The notes under the pieces: model-generated | Told to the model about the DNA's origin: nothing | What the model saw: only the letters and a program-made list of their open reading frames with translations | Databases searched by the model: none | Assembly (NCBI GenBank): GCA_030849465.1 | Contig: JARVLF010000017.1 | Coordinates: 1-64,000, forward strand | Direction of reading: 5' to 3' | Origin: Moesziomyces globuligerus | Lineage: Eukaryota; Basidiomycota; Ustilaginomycetes; Ustilaginales; Ustilaginaceae | DNA length: 64,000 bases | Part shown: positions 1-7,859 of the stretch, one piece after another | How positions within the stretch are numbered: the stretch's first letter is position 1 | Layout: every line of letters begins with the position of its first letter | Position numbers and translations under genes: made by a program

Positions 1-2170
1 ACCGTAACGCGGGAAAATATTATGCTTCTCAGCGTAGGGTCAGATAATGAAATGTTATCTGTTTGACCTGCTCTACAACATTTGCTTAAGCATAACCCTA
101 ATGCGATTTATAAAAGCGGGGTCCACCTTGTAACCCTTTGCCACCCGGGCAAATTTATTCGGCTCATATCTCCGCAACCTTCTGTTAAACTTGAGTTGGG
201 TTTCTGCAAGGTTTATGCTCAATGGGACCTAAAGTAACCTTTAATACATCATAAAAAGTCGTGTGGTCAAATCCCAACCTTTACTTGGGACCCCCTTGGA
301 ACCCCTAACACATAGCCACCTTCCCAGGTCGGTGCCAAAGGGCCGTACACTGGGCCTCACTCGTCCACCTTTGGTGGCAACACACTTTGAGGTGCTGTGG
401 GTGTGTGATGTGGCTAAAGAACTGACTGTATGTACATTTGGATAGCACAAAAAACCCAAAATAACATCCCCTAGTAAATTAGCCAACAATATGTGTCTGT
501 GATCGTGCCGTGATTTGAGTCACATCAGGTCAGGGTTGGACGCATGTTGGGGGCGCCATACCTCCACCCCCAGCTGACCCAATCTGCCTGAACCTCTGGA
601 CTTTAGCATCTCCAAGCATGCGTGGACAAGTTCTATTAATGTAGCAGAGCATTTGGAGGGGGGCCATTTTTCATGTTTTCAAGGGGGGACCCTTGGTGCC
701 CCGGCCATAAATCTTGGAAAACGCAAAGTCCACCGTCACACATTGTGGACTTGTGCTTTTGTTGTGATACTTTCAGGGTGGATCTGAGGGGTGTCATAAG
801 CGTACATTCTTTCTCTTTGGAGGCGCGTGTCCAAAATTTGACTTTTCTTTGACGTGTCGACGACCCGGTCAGGCCAAACTTTGACGGACTGTAACGCGGG
901 TAAATATTATGCTTCCAGCGTAGGGTTCTGATAATGAAATATAACTCAATTGGATCTTGCTCTACAACTTTGATTAAGCAACCCTAATCCAATTTTTAAA
1001 TGGGGCCACCTTGTTATACCCTTACCCTAAATAGAGGGACTATGTGTGTGCTATTGCTGTGACACTTTCAGGGTGCTTCTGGTGGGTGTCATAAGTCGTC
1101 ATCTTTCATTATGGGCGCGGTTGTCCAAAATTTGACTTTTTTGACGGTGACGTCCCCCGGTCCGGGCAATCTTTGACGGGTCGTATACGCGGGATATGGA
1201 AAATATTAGGCTTACTCAGCGGAGGGTCAGATAATGAAATGTACTCAGTGTGACCTGCTCATACAACTTTGCTTAAGCAACCCTTAAATCGTTTTTTAAA
1301 AGGGTCTCTTGTTACCCTTTGCCACCCGGCCAAATTTCTTCGGCTCATATCTCCGTACCTACTGATAAACTTGAGTAGGGTTCAGAACAATGGAATAATG
1401 CTCAATGGGACCTAAAGAAACCTTAAAAACTTCATTAAAAAGATGGGTGGTCAAATCACCAACCCTACATTGGGACCCCCTTGGAATCCCTAACCCTAGC
1501 CACCTACCCAGAGTGGTGCCAATGGGCCGTACCTGGGCCTCATCTCCCTTCGGTGGCAACCACTTTGAGGTTGACTGTGTGTGTGATGTGGCAAAGAACT
1601 GACTGTATCGTACATAGGACTTGCACAAACAAACCCAATAAACATCCCCTGTAAATAGCCAACCATATGTGTCTGTGATGTGCGTGATATGAGTCACATA
1701 GGGTCAGGGTTGGACGATGTTGGGGTCGCCATACCTCCACCCCCAGCTGACCAATCTGCCTGAACCTCTGGACTTAGCATCTCCAAGCATGCGTGTACAA
1801 GTTCTATTAAAGTAGCAGAGCATTTGGAGGGGGGCCATTTTTCATGTTTCCAAGGGGGGACCCTTGGTGCCCCGGCCAAAATCTTGGAAAACGCAAAGTC
1901 CACCGTCACACCATGAGGACTTGTGCTATTGCTGTGATACTTTCAGGTGATCTGAGGGTGTCATAAGCGTCATCTTTCATTATGGGCGCGTGTCCAAAAT
2001 TTGACTTTTTTGACGTGTCGACCCCGGTCAGGCCAAACTTTGACGGACTGTAACGCGGGAAAATATTATGCTTCCAGCGTAGGGTCAGATAATGAAATAT
2101 ACTCAATTGGATCTGCTCTACAACTTTGCTTAAGCAACCCTAATCGATTTATAAAAGGGTCCACCTTGTA
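1..2170. repeat. Diverged tandem telomere-associated cassettes
   Basis: Two imperfect tandem copies of a roughly 1.0-1.2-kb unit, about 1-1,182 and 1,183-2,170. Landmarks recur in order. A GTAACGCGGGAAAATATT-like start is seen at 3, 891, about 1,189 and 2,050. A block holding CCATACCTCCACCCCCAGC lies near 570 and 1,729, and a block with GGGACCCTTGGTGCCCCGGC near 685 and 1,857. Each unit contains one copy of the cassette (ATATCTCCGCAACC ... ACTTGGGACCCCCTTGGAA) that is later amplified at 4,737-5,950. Copy 1 carries many single-base insertions relative to the others. No credible gene is seen; the short ORFs here are not conserved between the copies. Confidence 0.8.
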
Positions 2171-3202
2171 ACCCTAACCCACTCAACAAGGTACTTCACA
2201 AGGCCCAGGAACTGGGGGTATTCAAGGGTGATGGTAACAAGAAGGCAGGTCAGAACAGGAAGAACATCATCTATGATCTGGGTTTGGCCTTGGGCTGGAA
2301 CCCAGGCCTGAAGAACACCTTCTGGCACCTCAAGGAACCTCAATGGTGGCTTTGGAGACCTTCCAAGCAGGACATAGATGCTCCAACCGAGGTTCAACCT
2401 ACCTCCCACCTCAAGTTCAAGGACCCTCTCTCAGAGCAAGTTCACCTCCAGGAGATAGAGAGGTGTGTGAAGATGTACAAGAGAGGTATCTTGTGGAGGT
2501 CCATGTGCTACAATGAACGTGGGACCAAGGTACCTTTTGGCTCAGCTGGAACCAAGGCAAAGCTAGCTCTGCTCATCTGGGATAGGTACAAGGCAGACTG
2601 GACCAGGTTCTGCTACCTCCAGAAGGACCCTTTCACAGATGCCAATGGTACCCACCATGGTACCTCCCAACCTCCCAAGAAGCTTGACCAGGACCTGGAC
2701 AAGTACCATATATGGGGGTCCCACATGGTACCTGAAGGTACCTTCCTTGCTGAGCTGCAGGGCACAGACAACTACAGGATGACCTCTGGCTACATCAAGG
2801 GGGATGGCAACTGCCAGTTCAGGGTACTTTCAGAGATCATCTATGGGGTTCAAAGTTCCCACAGGAGGGTACGTTTTGGAGGTGGTCAACTACCTTGAAC
2901 TTCATCAAGATATGGTAGAAGCTATCTTGGCAACCAAGGAGGTACCCCAACATCCCTTCATCAGAGGTGGCCAACCTCTGACAGTCAGAACCTACCTTAC
3001 CAAGATGGCAATGATGGGTACATGGGGGGATGATGCTACCTTGAGTGCTGCTGTAAGTATCTTCAAGCTCAGCTTGATCATCATCAACCCAGACAGAACC
3101 TACTTTGAGGTCAACAAGGTCCATGCTCCAACCCAGTGGCATGCTCTCTACTACACTGGCAACCACTATGAACTCGTATTCAAGTTCAACCCAGCTGCAT
3201 AG
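2155..3202 (+). pseudogene. OTU cysteine-protease-like gene, 5'-truncated and frameshifted
   Basis: Two overlapping frames encode one protein. The first is open from about 2,155 (stop at 2,152) to 2,898; the second covers about 2,804-3,202. The first contains the OTU nucleophile motif GDGNCQFRV, and the second continues the fold with a GTWGDDATL segment and ends near a GNHYELVF motif, which supplies the catalytic His. The shift falls at a run of four T at about 2,875-2,878, where one T fewer would rejoin the frames. On the left the frame runs straight into TAACCCTAACCC (2,168-2,179), so there is no credible start. OTU proteins are deubiquitinases, and some are carried by mobile elements. It is related to the C-terminus of the 732-aa gene at 11,230-13,428. 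The frameshift could be a sequencing error; the truncation looks real. Confidence 0.72.
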
Positions 3203-3526
3203 GTACCTTGAGCCTCCCCTGTACATACTTGTAGATACCTTCTTGAAGTTCCTGTGGAGCTTCATCAGAGGTTTTTTCATCCTCCCCATGGAGGATTTTT
3301 CCTCTCAATGAAGTTCCTTTCCCATGTAGAACGTACCTTCCCAGCGTATGTTGAAGTACCCCACCTGAACCTCAACCTACATTCAAGGTACCTTTTGACC
3401 AAGGGCTACGCTCACCAAAGGTGGACTCAAGGTGGACAAAGGTACTACAAGGAACGTACGTTCAACTGCAGGGGGTACTTCTGCAAGGTACCTTATCTGC
3501 CATTCCACCTACGTTGAAGGTATGTT

Positions 3527-3895
3527 CCAACCTCGGTCAACCCCAACCAAGACCAATTGCTGGGCATGGAAGTTGGTGAGGTTGGTCACAAAAGGTACCC
3601 TGCAAATGTACACAAACCTCCACTGAAGTACCCTCAACTTCAGCTTGCTGAAGTTCAACTTCCGCTGTGAACCTACCTCAATGTATGTTGGGGGTACCCT
3701 CCAACCTCGGTCAACCTCAACTGAGGCTAGCCATTGAACCTGGAAATAGGCTAGGTTGGTTGGAAAAGGTACCTTGCAAACGTCCATCAACCTCCGCTGA
3801 GGTACCCCCAACCTCCGCTGAAGTACCCCCAACTTCAGCTTGCTGAAGTTTAACCTCCACTGGGAACCTACCTCAAAGTACCTTTGGGGTACCCC
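3527..3895. repeat. Two tandem copies of a ~174-195-bp repeat with a hairpin
   Basis: Copy 1 is 3,527-3,700 and copy 2 about 3,701-3,895. Both start with CCAACCTCGGTCAACC and carry GGTACC-rich text. Both contain the perfect palindrome-like arm pair CTTCAGC/GCTGAAG around TT (3,638-3,653 and 3,833-3,848). The flanks 3,203-3,526 share the same GGTACC and AACCTCC vocabulary but show no gene. Function unknown. Confidence 0.75.
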
Positions 3896-4211
3896 TGAAC
3901 CTCTGCTCAGCAAACTTTGACCCCCTGTATCTCCGCAACGCATCCAGATATCAACCTTGCCCATGCGTGTACCAACTCCCTAGAGGTTCTTCTATGTGTT
4001 CCTGACCCCAGAATGGGCACCACACAAATGCTCATACTTTTTTTTCTTCCCCGAGAGAATCCTGGGTGTCAACTTTGACGGCCCGTATCACGGCCCCCAG
4101 ATTAAACTTTAATCGTAACTCAAGTGCATTCTGCAGCTCTCAACCTGCTCTACAACTTCTATTAGTACAGATTTGAGGCAATTTTGAAAGGCCAAAAATA
4201 ACCACATGTAA
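3896..4211. other. No gene seen; subtelomeric spacer
   Basis: This stretch links the 3,527-3,895 repeat to the duplicated block that starts at 4,212. It contains phrases such as GTATCTCCGCAACGC and TTTGACGGCCCGTATCACGG that echo the 1-2,170 cassettes. I see no ORF or RNA gene in it. Confidence 0.6.
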
Positions 4212-4588
4212 CTGACCTCAAACTTGTCCAGAATGATGTGTGATGATGTGTGGTGACACTCATTTTGGCTGGAGATGAGTTTGACTTTTCACCTACACGT
4301 ACCAACTTGGAGCTGGCATACCTCCATGACCCCTTGACCTACCTTCCTGAAACTTTGCACATACAGCCTTCTTTCAGCATTATAAGCATCTTTCATTTAG
4401 ACACTGGCAAAGATCCAAGCACTTTTTGAAGACCTCCCGTTTTGACTCCCGGCCAAATTTCTTCGGCTCATATCTCCGCAACCTACTGATAAAACTTGAG
4501 TGGGGTTTCAGGCCAAGGAATATGCTCAATGGGACCTAAAGAAACTTATTAAACATCATAAAAAGAGGTGGTCAAATCCCAACCCCAA
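4212..4588. repeat. Duplicated subtelomeric block, copy 1 (pair of 13,961-14,328)
   Basis: Nearly identical to 13,961-14,328, including AATGATGTGTGATGATGTGT, CACGTACCAACTTGGAGC and TCAGCATTATAAGCATC, followed by a cassette copy. The small differences are one- or two-base indels. The two copies lie about 9.7 kb apart in the same orientation and bracket the whole ORF-bearing subtelomeric section. Confidence 0.85.
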
Positions 4589-4602
4589 GGGGCGCACCTT
4601 GT

Positions 4603-5979
4603 AACCCTAACCCTAACCCTAACCCTAACCCTAATCCCAACCCTACTTGGGACCCCCTTGGAACCCTAACCCTAACCCTAACCCTAACCCTAACCCTAAC
4701 CCTAACCCTAACCCTAACCCTAACCCTAACCCTAACTTTTTGAAGACCCCGTTTTGCCACCCGGCCAAATTTCTTCGGCTCATATCTCTGCAACCTACTG
4801 ATAAACTTGAGTAGGGTTCAGCAAGGAATATGCTCAATGGGACCTAAAGAACCTATAAACATCATAAAAAGAGGTGGTCAAATCCCAACCCTACTTGGGA
4901 CCCCCTTGGAACCCTAACCCTAACTTTTTGAAGACCCCGTTTTGCCACCCGGCCAAATTTCTTCGGCTCATATCTCTGCAACCTACTGATAAACTTGAGT
5001 AGGGTTCAGCAAGGAATATGCTCAATGGGACCTAAAGAACCTATAAACATCATAAAAAGAGGTGGTCAAATCCCAACCCTACTTGGGACCCCCTTGGAAC
5101 CCTAACCCTAACCCTAACCCTAACCCTAACCCTAACCCTAACCCTAACCCTAACCCTAACTTTTTGAAGACCCCGTTTTGCCACCCGGCCAAATTTCTTC
5201 GGCTCATATCTCTGCAACCTACTGATAAACTTGAGTAGGGTTCAGCAAGGAATATGCTCAATGGGACCTAAAGAACCTATAAACATCATAAAAAGAGGTG
5301 GTCAAATCCCAACCCTACTTGGGACCCCCTTGGAACCCTAACCCTAACTTTTTGAAGACCCCGTTTTGCCACCCGGCCAAATTTCTTCGGCTCATATCTC
5401 TGCAACCTACTGATAAACTTGAGTAGGGTTCAGCAAGGAATATGCTCAATGGGACCTAAAGAACCTATAAACATCATAAAAAGAGGTGGTCAAATCCCAA
5501 CCCTACTTGGGACCCCCTTGGAACCCTAACCCTAACCCTAACCCTAACCCTAACCCTAACCCTAACCCTAACCCTAACCCTAACTTTTTGAAGACCCCGT
5601 TTTGCCACCCGGCCAAATTTCTTCGGCTCATATCTCTGCAACCTACTGATAAACTTGAGTAGGGTTCAGCAAGGAATATGCTCAATGGGACCTAAAGAAC
5701 CTATAAACATCATAAAAAGAGGTGGTCAAATCCCAACCCTACTTGGGACCCCCTTGGAACCCTAACCCTAACTTTTTGAAGACCCCGTTTTGCCACCCGG
5801 CCAAATTTCTTCGGCTCATATCTCTGCAACCTACTGATAAACTTGAGTAGGGTTCAGCAAGGAATATGCTCAATGGGACCTAAAGAACCTATAAACATCA
5901 TAAAAAGAGGTGGTCAAATCCCAACCCTACTTGGGACCCCCTTGGAACCCTAACCCTAACCCTAACCCTAACCCTAACC
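4603..5979 (+). repeat. Higher-order array of telomeric tracts and a ~175-bp cassette
   Basis: Interstitial (CCCTAA)n tracts alternate with a near-identical cassette that begins TTTTTGAAGACCCCG and ends CTTGGAACCC. Cassette starts are at 4,737, 4,925, 5,161, 5,349, 5,585 and 5,773, so spacing alternates 188 and 236 bp, a 424-bp super-period. Long tracts are 4,663-4,736, 5,100-5,160, 5,524-5,584 and 5,948-5,979. Short tracts of two repeats are 4,912-4,924, about 5,336-5,348 and 5,760-5,772. An extra tract precedes at about 4,603-4,637. The 48-bp difference is exactly eight telomeric hexamers. The strand matches a left chromosome end. The GL/RV-rich peptides read from the other strand are artefacts. 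Confidence 0.95.
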
Positions 5980-6400
5980 GCCTGGTAACCCTCTTTGCTA
6001 GGCGAGTTTAAAAACGCACCTGGACAGGCTCTTTGCTTGGCAAGTTTAAAACCCACCTGGACAGGCACTAACCTACCTGGACATGGCCAGCAGACCTTAG
6101 TCCAATTGACCAAACAGCCATTGTGCTGCCAGGCAGGTTTAAAAATCCACCTGGACAGGCTCTTTGCTTGGCGAGTTTAAAAACCCGCCTGGACAGGCTC
6201 TTTGCTCGGCGAGTTTAAAAACCCACCTGGACAGGCGCTAACCTACCTGGACATGGCCAGCAGACCTTAGTCCAATTGACCAAACAGCCATTGTGCTGCC
6301 AGGCAGGTTTAAAAACCCGCCTGGACAGGCTCTTTGCTAGGCGAGTTTAAAAACCGCCTGGTAACCCTCTTTGCTCGGCGAGTTTAAAAACGCACCTGGG
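5980..6400. repeat. Minisatellite with GAGTTTAAAAAC and ACCTGGACAGGC motifs
   Basis: Immediately follows the last telomeric tract. Short units of the form CTTTGCTNGGCGAGTTTAAAAA followed by CNCCTGGACAGG recur from about 5,993 to 6,400. A longer module (ACATGGCCAGCAGACC ... GCTGCCAGGCAGG) is present twice, about 6,071-6,140 and 6,252-6,320. It lies just 3' of the dioxygenase-like gene. No coding function. Confidence 0.8.
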
Positions 6401-6459
6401 TTTGACAATTGGACCACGGTCTGCTGGCCAACCTGGTTCACCAAACTGGTTTGCTGCTA

Positions 6460-7440
6460 TTACTGGCTTGCTAGTAGTGCGTCTAGTCTGTCACCAGCAA
6501 TGATACTCAGTGGCTTCTCGTTGAAGATGCTCTGCCGGAAGAATCCACTGAATGCCCACCGTGCATCCCCATTGCCACCAGCTTGGAGGGAGCGGTGGAA
6601 GTATGTGTGTGAGTTGAGCACAAGAATGGTGTGCGGCTCCACCCTGATGCTGACTCCAAACTGGGGAAGCGCAAGCAATGCCGGCTCTCCAAAGTTGAAG
6701 AGAAGCGACGGTATGCAGTCAAGATCATCACGGTGAACCCCACCGTCAGAGGGGAAGCCCGTGAAGAAGGCAACTGTGGTCCACCATGGATGCAGAAGCT
6801 CCGTGCTCTTTCCAAAATAGCTCTCTAGCCACCTGCGGTGCGGCGCTCGAGCAGCAAGGCTACTTGCAAAGTCCGTGTTGATCTTGTCTTTGAGTGTCGT
6901 CAGCACCAGCTCGGCATGCTGCCTTGTCCACCACAGCAATGCAAAGGCTTCATCACGGTACTTGGGGTTGGTGGTCTCAGATGTGAAGCCCAGGCTGACT
7001 TCCCCCCGGCTGTGCCAGATCCCCAGATGATGCTCGACCAGGTTCCGCTTGTTTTTGTGTATGGCACTCCGTGTTGCCTTTCCTGTCTGCGTGGTCTTCT
7101 TGGCCAAATAAGCATCAAGGAGGATCCTGCCCGCCTTGGAGCTAGCTTTTGCCTTCCGATGCACTTCCCAGGATGTTGGAGCTAGCCGTTGTACTATCAC
7201 CTTGTGGTTGCTGCCGTCCATGAGTGTGAGATTGGGAACAGCACATCCGGGCTGCGGCTCTCCGATGACTTGAAGCTGGGTACCCTCGGTCCAGTGCTCC
7301 TTCTGCCAGCCAGGTATGGGATCCACGGTGATTGCAAGTTCCTCCTGCTTGCTTTGCTGGTATAGTTGCCGTTGAGCTGCTTCACGGACCTTCCTTGCCG
7401 TCTTCTTGCGGGCAATTGCTTCAGGTGTTTTTGCTGGCAT
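6460..7440 (-). CDS. Fe(II)/2-oxoglutarate dioxygenase-like protein, TET/JBP-type
   Basis: 326 aa, single exon. The N-terminus (1-30) is basic. The C-terminal third has the pattern of a double-stranded beta-helix dioxygenase. It shows an H-x-D pair at H236/D238 (GVHRDDLD), then a strand with ALPQFGVSIRVEPHT, then a candidate distal iron His at H278 or H282 (NSHTYFHRS), and a following Arg in ARWAFSGFF near 294. This order resembles the fungal Tet_JBP domain, whose best-known members oxidise 5-methylcytosine or thymine in DNA; amplified basidiomycete copies travel with KDZ transposons. The family call is by eye, and a general prolyl-hydroxylase-like oxygenase is the alternative. It is read towards the telomere. 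The 89-bp tandem repeats begin about 30 bp upstream of its ATG. Confidence 0.6.
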   Translation of the reverse strand: MPAKTPEAIARKKTARKVREAAQRQLYQQSKQEELAITVDPIPGWQKEHWTEGTQLQVIGEPQPGCAVPNLTLMDGSNHKVIVQRLAPTSWEVHRKAKASSKAGRILLDAYLAKKTTQTGKATRSAIHKNKRNLVEHHLGIWHSRGEVSLGFTSETTNPKYRDEAFALLWWTRQHAELVLTTLKDKINTDFASSLAARAPHRRWLESYFGKSTELLHPWWTTVAFFTGFPSDGGVHRDDLDCIPSLLFNFGEPALLALPQFGVSIRVEPHTILVLNSHTYFHRSLQAGGNGDARWAFSGFFRQSIFNEKPLSIIAGDRLDALLASQ

Positions 7441-7469
7441 GTTGACGGATGGAGATCAGACGGGGGTCC

Positions 7470-7800
7470 CGTCTCCAAACTCAACTTTCCCAAGCCAAAG
7501 TGAAAATCTTGACGCGGTACCCCCTCCACCTGGAAAGAGCGCGCCCATCTGGGGGTACCGCCTCCAAACTCAACTTTCCCAAGCCAAAGTGAAAATTTTG
7601 ACGCGGTACCCCCTCCACCTGGAAAGAGCGCGCCCATCTGGGGGTACCGCCTCCAAACTCAACTTTCCCGAGCCAAAGTGAAAATTTTGACGCGGTACCC
7701 CCTCCACCTGGAAAGAGCGTGCCCATTGGGGGTACCGCCTCAAAATTCCAACTTCCCCTGCCAAAATGAAAATTTGGACACGGTACCCCCAGCTCTCATC
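7470..7800. repeat. 89-bp tandem repeat between two subtelomeric genes
   Basis: AACTCAACTTTCCC recurs at 7,478, 7,567 and 7,656, an exact 89-bp period, with a diverged fourth copy to about 7,800. Each unit holds GACGCGGTACCCCCTCCACC and GAAAGAGCG. The array fills most of the gap between the 5' end of the dioxygenase-like gene (7,440) and the 3' end of the 936-aa gene (7,860), so it may be its promoter region. Confidence 0.88.
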
Positions 7801-7859
7801 CAGCTCACCCGGACCACTGTTCAGCTTGCACAAGCACACGTGAACAAAATGATATTCTC

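Noticed and set aside
4572..5685. Short frames encoding Gly-Leu or Arg-Val repeats
   Set aside because: Translations of telomeric hexamers, not proteins.
5980..6400. Possible CRISPR-like array
   Set aside because: Units are contiguous and of mixed length without unique spacers, and the genome is fungal.
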